Of a stretch of 64,000 nucleotides of DNA, positions 47,586-61,300 are shown one piece after another. Below the pieces are notes generated by a model. It saw only the letters and a list, made by a program, of their open reading frames with translations. It was not told the origin of the DNA and made no database searches. Position numbers and translations under genes: made by a program. The stretch comes from Siderastrea siderea (lineage: Eukaryota > Cnidaria > Anthozoa > Scleractinia > Rhizangiidae), in assembly GCA_964030785.1 (NCBI GenBank), contig OZ034975.1:45601569-45665568 (forward strand), in the 5' to 3' direction. How positions within the stretch are numbered: position 1 is the first letter of the stretch; each line of letters starts with the position of its first letter.

Positions 47586-49189
47586 AAAGTTTATAATATT
47601 TGCAGTTCCTTTGGTGTCTCTTCTAAGCGCAACGCGTTGAAGTCTTCATGCAAAACTCTGAAATTTACGACGTGTTCAGCTGAGGTCTTCGTTGAGATGT
47701 CAAAGTCTTTCACGAGCACAGCTCGAAGCCGGGGAAAACAAGCTTCGTTCCAAAACGCGCTCGCAGAAAATTTGTCATTTAAATAAGTTCATTTTGCGTT
47801 TTGTACTATCCTTCAACTTTCTTATCCGCGAAATCTTTAACCGTTGAAAGGACAACGTAGGAACCCAATAAAAAGTAAATTCAGAGTTCATAAAGTTAAT
47901 TATGCAAAATTATGGCCGAGGTCGGTTCTCTGCATGCAATTAGAACAATTGCGTCAGGGTGCCATGGCAACAAGTTTGTTTAGGTGGTAAACTACATTCC
48001 AAACTTCCGCAAACCAAAGTTGATTGAGTTTCGTTTCACTTTCCACAAACAAACAGAGCTCTAAAGTTTTTACAAGTGGCTAAATCTGTCACGGTTTAAA
48101 GGATTTTAAATGCCATAGCTTTTTAGGATTCCGTTTTAGGGAAATTTCAAGATTGACTCTGCCAACATGTTTCTTTCATTCCACGGTATCCAACTAAACT
48201 AAAAGACACAAGAACAAAACAAATGTTCCACTCCATTTAACCTGTTCTCTGTCAATTCAATGTTTGCATAATGTCGCAAGAGAAGTAAAAATTCCTTTCT
48301 TGTTAAATGCGTAAAGAAAACAACTCAATAACAAACAACTTTCTTGCGCCGTTGAATGCTATCATGTTGGCAAAGACTTCCGTAAAAGGTTCCTCGCGTT
48401 AACCTTACGAACACCCAGATACTGAATTATGTGTTGCTGACTGTCTAGCCGTAAATTTGCACAAGGAGAGCCGAGAGAAACATTAACCATCTTGTTCAGT
48501 TATTCAAAGAATAATAAGCGTAGATATGTAACTTTAACAAATTGCCCCCAAAATTGTGGTCAACTTGTGGTTCAATAAATCAACACCGATGTAAAGTAAA
48601 ACATGCAACGCAAAAATGTCTTTTTAGAGAGAACAGAACGGCACAACTTAGCATTCTTTCCACTTTGCAGACGATATTAACTTCAGTATCTTAGCTTAAT
48701 TATATTGCATCGTCATAATTATAGAGCAGAAGCTTATCACAGGATTACAATAATCACTCAAAAACTAGAACAAGAGTTGATGACCGAATCCGGCCGACGA
48801 TGGCAAAGGGCAGTATTTTCGTGAATAGACGCATACTTTTGGATTGAAGCATAAAACAGCTTTTCAGGCTTTTTAGCTTGTGATACGTGAGTGATCTGAC
48901 ATGAATCTGATTAATTGCCATGAGCTGTGGATTTCCACGGTATCATCCGTGAAATGGAAATTGCTCTTTATCAAGTGTAGTCGTCGCCACACTTGACTAG
49001 ATGTGGGGGATGTTGAACTGAACGTTGACAAGACGTATTAAAAATGTCTGTTTTATTCTCCAGTTTTCCGGACTACCTTGCCCAATCCCAGCGTCATGCC
49101 ACTATAACCATCTATCAGTAGGTAGTGGTGGGGCAGAGGGGAAGAAGCCCGGATCCCGGAAGAAGAAAGGGCGGGAAGTCTACCGAGAG

Positions 49190-49262
49190 GAAGTGGGAGG
49201 GGAGCGGGGAGGGGAGGGGAGGGGAGGGGAGGGGAGGGAAGGGGAGGGGAGGGGAGGGGAGC
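49190..49262. repeat. (GGGGA)n microsatellite, intergenic
   Basis: About 13 ggggagg/ggaggg units; purine-only on the plus strand for over 70 bases. Confidence 0.95.
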
Positions 49263-50241
49263 ACATGCGGAGTCAAAACGTGGCTGGAAGCTGGAGAAAC
49301 ATGAGAAATACGATACTGCATGATCAGGAGTGTTGCAACAGAAAAACATGCAACGGCAGCAACCACACGGGAAAGAGCGGAAACCGGGAATAAAAACTGC
49401 GAGAGGAAGGCGAAAGTTCAGATATTTGCTTTCACCCTGACACACTCTCTGACGTTCACAATAGTTTTACAAATTATCATACGCTTGTTGCGGGTTTGCC
49501 CGGTGACAAGTACGACGGAGCAACTGTCCCAAGAATGGATGGCTTTTCTAGATTTGCTATACGAACTTGCAATCAATCTCCCTCTTTATGCTATGAAAAC
49601 AGGGAGAAAAGAAATTCGCCAAAAAGAAGGAAGGAGAAGGGAAGCGCGGCACTTCCCCAGAGGTAATAATAATAATAAACAGCAGATAAAAAAATTCTGA
49701 CTAGTCCTGGCTGAGGTTCACTACACCTCTCGGCTCCATATTTACGCAGGTACTCATTTTCATGCACAAAAGCCTATTCCAGGCTTTCAGATTAGGGAAG
49801 CGAAAGGAAGATTTCGCGAGAGGAAAACAAATTGTTATGAGGAATTAAGCCTCTCTCCTTTTCCCCTACAGTTTTTCCTTTTGCGCCATCTTTCATCCCG
49901 CCCCGCCCCGCCAACCAACCAACCTCCCGCGTGCATCCATGACTCGATGGTTGCACGCTGGGCGTTAGACTTCTTCCAAGCGCCCCTTTTTTTGTTATGA
50001 AGCACGAAAACACTGATTACCGTGAGGAGATAAAGGTCGATTGTGCGTTCGTGTATAGCTCGCGATAATTTTCTTCACGCGCACGATGCAAAACATTGAA
50101 ATCTACGCAGAACAAGCCACCACCTTGGTTCACAGGCGTGGACCAGGCGCCATTTTGATTCAACCTCGTAGACCACGTGCGTGCCTTCCATAATCAGAAA
50201 GCGCCACTTGTAGCAAATCCAGCTGAGCGTTTACTATTTAT

Positions 50242-50422
50242 ACAATAGAGTTCTTCTGTCGACGGCACTATCGTGTGATAGGTTGCCCGAGGAAATTTGA
50301 TGTTTACAACAAATATTAGCCCGAGAACGTAGTTCGAGGCATAAGGCTTATATGAAGTTTGAACATCAAATTTCCGAAGGAACCTATCACACATAGGGCC
50401 TGAGGCAGAAGGACTCTATTGT
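50242..50422. mobile_element. Palindromic MITE-like element, intergenic
   Basis: acaatagagttcttctg at the left pairs with cagaaggactctattgt at the right; inner arms share gtgtgataggtt and aaatttgatgtt in inverted order. About 180 bases. Confidence 0.8.
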
Positions 50423-50430
50423 TTTTGTTG

Positions 50431-50563
50431 TACAACGCTAAATTTTGAGCGAAAATTGCCAAAAACGGGCACTATGCGCTGATAGTCGTCCGCTAAGGAG
50501 AGACACTATCGCGTCACTTGATCGATTTCGACCAATGGAAGCACGCCAAAATTTAGCGTTGTA
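50431..50563. mobile_element. MITE-like element with 17-bp terminal inverted repeats, intergenic
   Basis: tacaacgctaaattttg (50431-50447) and caaaatttagcgttgta (50547-50563) are exact inverted copies. It abuts the element at 50242 (8-base gap). Confidence 0.75.
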
Positions 50564-52725
50564 CTATAATTGTTTTATAACATAACTTTGGGCAATTTTT
50601 CTGAGACAAAACTGCGCGTGCTAAGATTTTCTGTCTTACACCAGTTTTGTGGCCGCCGCAAACGAGGGAACATTCAGGGGAACAAGGCTAGAGTCATAGC
50701 CCAAGGTCGGGTTTTTAGAACACTTTTCCCCTATACAATTTGAACCAGAGTAACGTTTTAATTAACGTTGTTACGCATTTGCGCATCGCACTGTTAGACA
50801 ACTCACGACAGAAACAACCGCTTTAAAAGAAATTACCGTAAAGGCCTCGCGCTATAAACAACGCGTTAAATAGACAAAGTTCAAATATTTTTTATTTCAT
50901 CAATCTTTGAAGCTGAATTATGCTTAATCGTTGAGCAATCACGATATATATTGCCATATATAGATATATATTCTGTATAGTGTTCACACATTTATGATGC
51001 AAACATTTTTTCAAGCACCACAAGCCAAACTCTTAGATTTTTACCATTCTTAAGTTAACCTATTTTCGAAATCACAGGTATCTACAAAACATGATCCCGT
51101 TAAAAATTAGGGCAAATACTTTACATAGTAAAATCTTTTCCGAGTTAATAGAACAAATAAGACTCTTTGCGCATATAAAACTAGCAAATATCTTATTTAC
51201 ATATTAATTTTACAAATATTTAAAAGCGAAAATTAATTGAGGCTGTTTCTTTTGTCTCATAATTTGTGATTAAAAGCTAACATTAACAATTATTACTAAT
51301 TCAAAATAGTTTATTTATTATTCACAAATCATGGCAAAACCCAAACCTACTGCTTCTCTCGTTTCTTCAAGGATGTCAAGTAATCAATTTATGATTAACC
51401 TTCTACCAAACCAAATTCACAAAAACAAAGACAATTGTTAAAAAAAACCTCTTACTTCCCGGTAGAAGAAAAAAATAGCAATCAAAGACCCTTTTACAAG
51501 GAAAAGTAGAAAAAGTTTATAGCTCCCTTAAATCTTTTCTTGTTTTCGGTTGAAATTCGCCGAGCCTGCGGTGTTCGTCAGCGCCGTTGCCTAGTGACGC
51601 TACGTGACTAACGTCTGACAGCTGTCGCTGGAGACCTGCCTCTATCTTCTAACTGGACAATAACCGACGATCAGAATCACTCAAACAATTCAAAGGAGAT
51701 ATCTCGAAAAAGAAAGCAAGAAATAAGCTTCTATAAAAGAAGAGAAATTAAAAATTCGATTTGCAGGAAATATTGCTTAACTAACTGGAGTTGTCAAAGC
51801 ACTGTTACAAGGAATCGATAGGATACCGTTTCAACTGATAAATAGAAATAAATGCCTCGCCCTGGTTTCTCTCGCGAAGCAAGCAAAAGTGGCATTCTGA
51901 TCTCTGTGCTTTCGCTTGCATTTCTTAGTGTTTTCATGGAGTCTTGTGCCTGCTATTATGCTCGCGTCGCCAGTAAAAATCAGGCTTAAATCTCCCCACA
52001 CTTAAATATTAAAACAAATACAACTTAACCAGTTAAGGCGATAATTAAATAATACATACGACAAAAACAAAATTATTGACAACAACCTGCAACGATTAGT
52101 GGGTTATTCTAGCACAATTATAGGCAAATGATTAACGAGAACAAATAGGAAAATCTTTCTAACCATGAACGATTAAATGAACTGGAACAAGTATAATAGA
52201 TGTAAATTGGCCTGGGCAACTATGTCGTATGCAACTAGCCCTGAGTGGCTCCTAAGCGGGTTACAGGCAAAGGAAAAATCGGCGAGCGGAGGGACCCATA
52301 ACCCTCCCCTCCCCTCTGCCACTCGCCTACCCTCTCCCCTCCTCAAGACTCAAACGACTCGCTCCCGATATCTCTTGCGTCCTATTGATTACTAAGGAAC
52401 CTGTTCAGAGGCCAATGTGAAAATTCAGATGAAACCAAATGAATAGTGTTTAACAGCTCATCAGTTATTTCGGCATGATGGATGGCCATAGGGAAATTCT
52501 TCACAGCGGTCAAACATAAGATGCGTGCGCAGCTCCTGCCATACTTTTTCAAAGAAATATGCAAACAAAAGTGAAGAAATCTGAAAATCTGAAAACGTAA
52601 GCTGCTTACCATAAGTTTGTTCAAAATAAAGTAACTGTCATCCACAAGTTTTATCCGCGCGAAATTCGGTTTGCCGGAGAATTTTTGGCATCGTTTAAAC
52701 ACGAACTTCACCCTCGTAAACATCT

Positions 52726-52872
52726 GGTCCCAGTTGTTCAAAAGTTGGATAGCGCTATCCACGGGATAAACCACTATCCAGTGGATAAGTGTTAGGGAAA
52801 CCAATTGCGTTATCCACTGGATAGAGATTTATCCGGTGGATAGCGCTATCTAACTTTTGAACAACTGGGGCC
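52726..52872. mobile_element. 147-bp palindromic MITE, possibly within the gene 2 3' UTR
   Basis: ccagttgttcaaaagttgga and tagcgctatcc at the left are mirrored by ggatagcgctatc and aacttttgaacaactgg at the right, with inner repeats of tatccactggata type. From memory this is a very common palindrome in coral genomes. Confidence 0.88.
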
Positions 52873-53232
52873 TGAACTGATTCAGATTTTAAGGCTCAGA
52901 AAAACCGGAAGTGACGTTGCTTTTTGCGTTTGACCTCTGTGAAGGGAAATTCTCACTACAACAGGGAGCGCAAAGTGTGACAGCTGTCAATTATAATTCA
53001 CATACTTTCACGAGATGACTATTCAATCCGGATTTCGGATACAGTTTCCAGAAAACCAAAACAAGACTTGAGTTGGCTTTTGAGAAGCTGTACTATAATT
53101 CTGATTGCACAACTGATCTCGCGATAGGATCCGAAATCGTGTGCATACAACAGCCGGTAGTCGAAATCACAAACAGCGTTCCGTGGGTCAAATTTTCATT
53201 ACTTAGATTTTACTAAATTCGCTAAATTTCTA

Positions 53233-55378
53233 TCAAAGATCCCATGATCTATAAATTTGGCTTCCTTTAGCCTTGATATCCTGTAGTTTCTTATTCGTCT
53301 TGTATTCCGCCATCAACTTTGAACAGCGCTGGTCTTTCTCTTCGTCGCTATATAAATCCACTTTATACTTCGTGGGTGACAAGTTAGGTGAATATTTCAA
53401 CAATTCTGAGCTGGAGAGTTTCTCCATTTCTTTCAAGCTCTCTCTGCTAGAATCACTCCCGTCTAAGTTCACACCCATTTCCTGTTGTAGTGCCATTATT
53501 TCCTCAAACACTTTAGGATTGTATGAAGATCCCTCAGTCTCTAACTCGTCCATTTCACTTGACGATGGATCAAACTCGTAAGGATCATCAGACCGCGTAC
53601 CTCTACCTTTCAACCGTATTTGAGCGTGCGCTTTGGAGAAATCATCCGGTCGTATATGATCAGGATTCTCGTAACTTCCCCGAGAGGAAGCATAACCGCT
53701 TGAGGCACGGTCGGTGGATGTTCGGTCGCTCGAGACCGATGACCGTTTCGATAAATCCCCAGGTCGCAGACGATCGGGATTGTCGTAGCTATCCCGTGAG
53801 GAAGCGTAACCGCTCGACGAGCGATTGACGGATGTTCGGTAAATCAATCGCGTTCTTGGCTCCCGAGGAGACTCAATACTGTTTGTCTCGCTAGAGGATA
53901 CCTGCACTGACCCAATCCCGCTTGATGCATTTGATGATGACCGTGAAACACGATGTCTCTCCTTGAAGAAAGGATCGCACAGTTTAAGTTGATCCATCGA
54001 GTCGGCTCGTTCCATGGGGTTCAAGTTCAAATCTGTGACCGAAGCAGGTTTCTTTTCTTTATAACCAGGTGGAGAGGGCTTTCGCGACCGATCTCGAGTC
54101 CCTCGTCCTCCAAGTTCATCTGAAGACGACTCCGAATCGTTAGACTTTAACTTGGTAACTGCACGAGGAAGTGCGACAGCAACGGGGCTCTTTGAAGTAT
54201 CGTTCGGATTGCTGTCATAAAGTTTTCGGGCAATCTCCCGGTCACTCTCCGTTTCTGAAAGCGATGCTAAAGAAATTGCCGGAGAAACGCTATTCTCCGA
54301 GTCTGTATCGATTGGAGGGTTTTTATTCTTGTTCGGGTGTGAATCGTACGGCCCACCGCTATGAGGCTCGTTCCAACCTTTGAGTTGCTCAGTGAAGGAA
54401 AGTCGCTGAGATTCCGTTCTGTCGAGATGAAGGTAGGAAGAAGATTCTGTTTCGGGAACTTTTCTTCCAGGCGAAGATGAACTGCCGTTTTCCTTTCGTT
54501 TCAGCGCCGGAAACTTTAAGGAGTCATCCGATTCCTCCGCTTCGTCGCACGTGCAGCGCAGCTTCGGATCTGAGTCCTGCTCCGAAATGGGCCGAAGCTT
54601 GCCTTCATACAGCGAGTGAGGCCGATGTCGCCTCCCCAGTCCTTGTCTCGAAGAGTCCCCCGAATCAGAATCCGAAGCTTTTCCATCGCTGTTGTTATTT
54701 GTATCCTGTCGCTTTGTGAAAACCGCTGGGGTCGACCAATGATGAGGCTGTCTCCGTCCGAGTGTCCCGTTACCTCGAGGGACACCTCGATCGCGCGGGC
54801 TCTCTTCTTTTATGGGCTGAAACCGTGAGTTTCGCAACAACGCGCTAGAAGTTCGTCCCTCTGGGAGACTGACATTAGAGCCGAACTTCTGAACAACCTT
54901 TGATCCCAATTTTTCATACGAAGCCTTTCGTCCGTTTAGTCCGGTAGGTGACGTGAGAATCGAGTCCCGCGACCCGACATCGGGAGGTCGGCAGAACTGG
55001 TCAAAAGAATCGCGTACCTCGCGGGATGCAGGTTTCGATAGTGTACAGTCGTACCAAGCAGACTGCCCATCCCGAGATTCCAAATCACCAAAGAAACGCA
55101 CTTTCTCAGTTGGCCCCGAGTCCATGGAGGATATTTCTGGTGAGTGCGAAGGTGATGTGTTCAGCAGTTTAGCATAACGCAACATGTCTCCGCCATAACG
55201 TCCGTCATGACCAGTTAACATCAAGTCTTCCTCCCGTTTCATCTTCGCGTATTTATCGTACGGGTCTTCGCTGGCGTCGTTGTCGTCGGGAATGAATCGG
55301 ACGGCTTCGGGCCTCAGCTTGATCTCGGCGTCAAGGAAATCCTCGTCTGATTCTTCGGGTTCGAAAGCCTCCTTCGTG
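53233..55378 (-). CDS. Gene 2 last exon: cytoplasmic tail
   Basis: 2,146 bases, 714 residues plus stop. Low-complexity, Ser/Asp/Arg-rich and probably disordered. It contains a tandem duplication (53838-53632) with SSGYASSR-x-SY[DE]NPD and several S-P and R-x-x-S sites. There is no catalytic domain. The exon acceptor is TTTTTTCTCAG. Confidence 0.93.
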
Positions 55379-58300
55379 CTGAGAAAAAAGGAAGCGTAAA
55401 AAATTTGGTTAGTTGCATGATTCTTTTTAAAATAGAACAATTTATTCGCTGCAGAGGTTGCAAATGTTACAAGAATCCTTTATTAGCAGCAGGGCTATGG
55501 ATTTTGTGGTTTCTCTCCGTCATTATTCTGGTATCTCGATCTTATGTACGGTCTTATTGTCTAAGACGACGATGCTTCCTAAATCTCGAAGCGTTTTCCA
55601 AAGAGTTTTCTTCTTCCTAATTTATACCCGTTTTCCTTCATACCCAAACCTTTGACATATAGCTGCGTAAATTGCCATGTTTTGTAGTCTCGAAATAGTA
55701 GCTGTCTTTTGTCAAGATTAACTCTCTCTTAAGAACGTTCGCTTCTTACTCAAAATTCAGGTGGGAAGGCAGGAAAAAGGAACCAAAGGCGAGAGAAAAG
55801 AAAAACGCGAAAATAACTGTTCTCGAGTTTGTGGTAGTCCTCGTTAAGAACTCTTCTCACAACATTCTCTCCGATCAGCCTGTTGTACAACAAAAAAAAT
55901 ATTGGTAATAACCCAATTGCAAGTAAACAGTTCTTGACAAGTTTCACTGTTTGGCCAAGATCGACAGGGCTTTTAAGGTATCGAATAGATCCGCCGTACC
56001 AATTACACATTTACTTATGCAAACAAATATATGTAGATTAAAAAAGCCATTAATTTACAATGAGTTAATTGGACATGATTATCACTATTTACCTTGGTAC
56101 AGCCAACGATTATTAAATTTCACTGTTGATTAAAAATCGGAACCCTCGCTGATACAAGATGTATTACCGCTTAGAAATGACATGAAAATTAAAAAAATCA
56201 CGCTTTTCTAAAAATAGTTTGGCGGTCGCTTCAGAACTGATTATACAGAGAAATTTAGATATCGAAAGCCTAGTTTTCGTTTGTCATATCCGAAAAATAA
56301 AATAGGACATGAATCATTTAGTATTTGTGAGGAAGAGAGCGAAAAACTAAGAAAACAAAGCGGCATTATGTCTGACTCAGTTCTCAATTCTGCTTTCACT
56401 TTTGTTGCCTCAGTTCAAACGGAGAACCTTCCTGACAAATGCACTTATACCACACGTTCATTTACGTCATGAGATCGTTTTTATAGCCGGCTCTAATCAT
56501 GGCGTTTCCTCTTGCAACGGAGTATACTTTTGACTCTTTTGCTATCATTGACGTAATATGACTAAAAATAATTCAAAGGATTGTGTTTTGGTGTCCAAAA
56601 TTATTACCTGCTGAGCAGGACTTTAAAATAAAACCTTGTGTGGAAAGCGTAAAATTTCGGCCATTTTTATGATTTCTGGTAGTATTCCATCGAAGAAATT
56701 GTGCCATCAGCTTTGACCGAGCAAGGAAAACCGATCGCAATTCTTTCATTTTAAAGCAGTTGAATTTCGTTTCTTTGAATGCGGCACTATTATCAGAAAT
56801 TGCGAAAAGAAAATTAAGGTAGTTCAAACAAAATACAACTAATTTACCACAAGAAAAAACTTTGCCAACAATCAGAGAAAAGCTAACAAGTTTATGCCAT
56901 CAGTTAATTAATTTGCTAAGTTGATGCACTGAGCTCATAAATCCTCAGTTTAACGGTTTACGTTAAAACTCGATAACTCAGTACAATTTTGCAGAAAACA
57001 GTCTAAAAGATATGTAGCTTTACAATACCTCCATGACGCCCCCATATTGGTCAAATCGACAGCACGAAGGCAGTTTGTTTTTTAAATTTAAGTGAATAAC
57101 TGAGTTGAATCAACCCATATTTCCAAAACATTTCACTTTCATAAACTATCCATATAGAACGATTCCATAAGGCAAACTCGAAGACGTTTGTACGGTCGTT
57201 TCCTCTCCAGCAAACCTCGTCATTCGACCACAAGGTTACGCTCAATTTTCGCTACTGTTGATAGCTGAAGTTATGCTCTGGTGACGAAACTAACGAAGTT
57301 TATATTTTCAAGTCATTCATAACGAAAGATGTTTTCTAGTGTTATTGGTACAAGGCACCTGTCAAATTGTTGAAGACAAGCCAACAAACTTCAATGACTT
57401 TCTAATCAGCATAAATTATAAAACTGGAAGAAACGCTGCGCGACAGAATGAGGTGTGAATGGAAACAGAATCGCTTTCACCGACTCCAGTTTACACGCGT
57501 GGATTACAAACAATGAGATGTACAAATTTCAACATTGAAAATAGACTCATTTAGGAATACGTTAAGCTGTTAGTTGAGGTTAAGTAGAAAAAATCATTAG
57601 GTTCATTCTCTTTGAAGTGTCTTCGTTATTTTTAGTGATAAATTTTATTTTGGACTTGACTTCGACTTTACACGTTTATTTTTAGTAGCCACCAATAATA
57701 TATCCATTGATGTTTGCCCTTTATACCCACCGCTTCTGTCACAACCCCCAGTTGTTCCCCCCCCCCCCAAAACTCAGCAGGGGACAAAACAGTTATACGA
57801 GGTTTTTCAGTCGTGTTATACATGTCATTATGTGCCATGAAATATTCTGCGAGTTGGTATGGTAAAATTCATAAACTCACAAGTGACGTAAGTCATGAAA
57901 TATCACTGGACGGAAAATACCTCAGCAACCAATTGGTGAGCAAAACCAATGAATATTGCACACAGCCTGTAAGCCAAGCCTCCTTCTCTGTGACTAATCG
58001 GCAGTGAGACATTCCCTGCGTTTTGCCCACGTGTGTGTCGGGCGAATATATTGTTATTGTATTATTCTCGCCTCGTACGTAAGCAACGTTCTTCGCCAAA
58101 TACATGCGCAAAAAAAATACTTACCCAGGAAGTGTAAAGTGGACTTTCTTGCTTCCGGATTGGATGGATAATTCTGAAACGAAAAATAAGTGGATCAAAT
58201 GAAATTGCTGGTAAAATATTACAAAATACAAAATTACTGTTGCATGTTTCACACGAAAAACGTTTGGTTAAACTCTATCTTCTCAACGACTTGAGGCTTG

Positions 58301-61300
58301 AAAAAAGTTGAAAGTAATGAAACTTACTGTCTCTTCTCTTCTTGCGGAAGAAGCAGAAATAAACCAGGCCAATCAAGAAAATACCAAATATGGCGCCCAG
58401 AACTCCGCCTATGATTGGATAGATGTCACTCCCGTCCGAGCGCGCACCAAAAATAGGAGAAGCTGGAAACAAGACAAGTAGCAGGAGTTAGTAATTTAAA
58501 AGTTAATAGGTATATTGGGCTACACGAGGAACACCAAAAACCGCATTGCGCGATACGCGCGTTCCCCTCACGCTTTTCTGACTTCACGCTTTGGATGTGC
58601 GTGTTTTCTTCGCCCTCTTCTTCCTCGCGTGATGCGCACGGTCGACCTCGCACATTGCGGTCATTTTTATGTCGCGCGTCTCTTCCATGCAAACTCCGTA
58701 TTTTATTTTTACCCTTCTCCCCTACCCCATCCTCTCGGGCGCTCTGATAAAAACCATTACTCAGTCAATTAAAATTTAAAGGCACATACTAGTTGCATTC
58801 TAAACTGAAAGTCAAAACAGTGCCTGGATAATGCAGTAACTCACCGATGTTGTAGGTTTTCGTCACATAGGCAGCCTCGCTGAACTCATTCGCGCCATAA
58901 GCAAAAACTCGGAAGTCATAAGTCTTCTCAGCTTCCGCCATTTCTGTTGTGAACAAGAAGACCCTGCGATTCGCTGGTACAGCGGCAGCCGCCACCATCC
59001 ACTTAGAGGACTCATTCCCTTCTCTGTACTCAACTACAAATTTCTCCACGGGAGGTCGACCAGGGACAGCAATGTAAGTCCAGGCAACGTAGTAACCATC
59101 TTTGGTGATGTTGACAATAACGTTTTCTGGGGCAAGAGGTTTATCTGTTGGAAACAAGACAAACTTGTATTAGAACGATTCCTATTTGTAAAACGTAAGT
59201 AGACTCTTTTGAAACAAGTTAGATTTCTTAGAAGGATAACTTATCCTAGTGTGAAAACGGTTTTTGAGACTGGAAACTCGTCTAGTATTGTCCGCTTTCT
59301 CATCCGTCGCTTTAGACGAAAGTGAAGGCGAGTTAAAATTAAGCTCTGAACCCTAAGGAATTTTTTGTAACTGGTCTCTATGCGTGTATGGTAACACGGG
59401 GGGGCGAGAATAGGGCTAGAAGATGATGATTAAGGAAAAGATAGTTAAGTCCTAGTTTGCGTTGGGGTGGGTTAAAAAACGTTTCAAGATGTCAAATACA
59501 GGTGAAGTATCTCAATGCTGCTTTTCTTTAGCGACGTTTTCATTGCTGTCACTGACGCAGTTCAAGCACTCTTTTAGTATTAATATTGTAGAAAGAGGAG
59601 GGCGGGTGACTGCATCTTGCCTTACCTGATTTATCAGGGTCGCGGTTTATAACTGTTGGGACTCCTTTTGCCTCCACCATATCACTAAAATGTCCAGCAC
59701 CCTCTCTGTTAATGCCCCTGACGCTGAACAAATAAGGCTCTCCCACCTGGAGGTCTGGGATCTGGTATGACGTCACGCTGGCCGAGAGATGAGGCGACCA
59801 ACGCCACTCATAGTCGTTATCTGAAGTAAGTCGGTGCCAGACTTCCATCTGTTGTGGATAGCCTCCATCGTAACCAGGCCGCCATCTAACCACGGCCGTT
59901 GAACCGTTAAAGAGCACGCTAGTTATCGTGGGTTTGCTGGGAGTTGCTGCAAAAGAATAAAGTTATCTAGGTCATTCTTATCTTACCTTAATAACCCTTA
60001 CCTCTCGTTTATGAAATGGAACGTAATCCGCGCCTGCTGGGACACACGAAGCTTCTCGGGTTCAACTCGAAATCAAGACGAAAAGGAAAATTTCATATTT
60101 TTTAAAGCAATAATGCATAAACGCATTTATGTTTTGAATAAAGCATACATGTTAAAAAGCTTTCCGTCGATTTTAGGAACATTTCCGATGAATTCTGATC
60201 GAAGAATATGGGAACGTCTCCGATATTCTTCGAAGATCACCGAGGGAGATCCGAGCGTTCTAATCGTATATATCATACACAAAATCTTCGAAAATTTAAT
60301 TACGATTTTTTCTCAGTGGGTGCACGTCCTTGTGAAACACCACGGCTACATATAATAGCAAACTTACAGATTACAGCTAAAGTTGTAGAATGCCTGGCGG
60401 TGGCTTGTCCATCATCTGAGCTCGCGATGCAGGTATACACACCATAATCACCCTTTTGTATTTCCTTAATGACCAACTTTCCTCCCTGTGTGACCGCACG
60501 TCCCGATGGGAGGGGCGCACCCTCGCGTACCCATTTCAACGTAACAGGCGACTCTGAAGTGGCTTCGCAGACCAGTGTGACGTCATCGTCCACTCTTAGG
60601 GTCATGATACTTGGTGGGGCAACGATGAACTTAGGAACGACTATGAAAACAAAGCAGCAATTAGTATAGACATAACAGCTAAAATTGCGGTGCTAGGCTC
60701 TAGTTCAGAAGAGAAGAAAAGGTTCCTTAACTTACCAACTTTGGTGGAAAAGGGTACGAAATAAAACTAAAGAAGAAAGAGCGAAACCTGGCTGTTTTAC
60801 TGATTTACACAAACAGGAATACCAAGCGAACGCGAGCGAATATCGCTTGCCGTGCGGAAGCTCCAGATCGAGATACTTTGCCGAATACTACATATAGTTT
60901 GATATAGTTTCTTAGAAACCGGCGCGCGTACGAAACTTTTTTCTGAAGGACACTTTCTAAGGTAGGACGTCAAAGCGTGCTTGGAGTCAGTTATCACTGA
61001 CGCGCGCTCGCGAATTCCGCTTTTCGCGAGAACTTCTTATAGCCTTTAGACTGTCTGAGACCTTCCCACATTAAGTGCCATGAAACAGACCTGTGTTAAA
61101 CGTGTAGCCGTGTTAAATGTGTAGCCCGCGGAGCTGGCGGTTTTGTTGGGGAGTGCACACGCGCAAGCGGTGAAGCCGGTCGGATTTCTAACAAAACCGC
61201 CAGCTACGCAGACTATTAAACGTGCGCAATATCACTACTGTCATATTTACGACCCTACCTTTCAAAACAAGTTTTGTGGTCTTGGTCATCCCCGCACCCA

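Larger units (their letters stand above)
47586..53232. other. Intergenic region: gene 1 promoter side and gene 2 3' side
   Basis: No coding exon could be supported. It should hold the gene 1 promoter (right of 47585) and the gene 2 3' UTR (left of 53233). The first minus-strand AATAAA past the gene 2 stop that I found is at about 51311, and a second near 50887, which would mean a 3' UTR of roughly 1.9-2.3 kb; this is a weak guess. Repeats are listed separately. 47800-49020 and 51000-52250 show nothing recognisable. Confidence 0.55.

Noticed and set aside
49025..49445. Pro/Gly/Glu-rich ORFs over the (GGGGA)n tract
   Set aside because: Low-complexity translation of a microsatellite, open in several frames at once.
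53233..55378. The 714-residue frame as a separate gene
   Set aside because: It starts at an AG acceptor in the exact phase left by the 49-base exon, and has no start codon context of its own after the acceptor.
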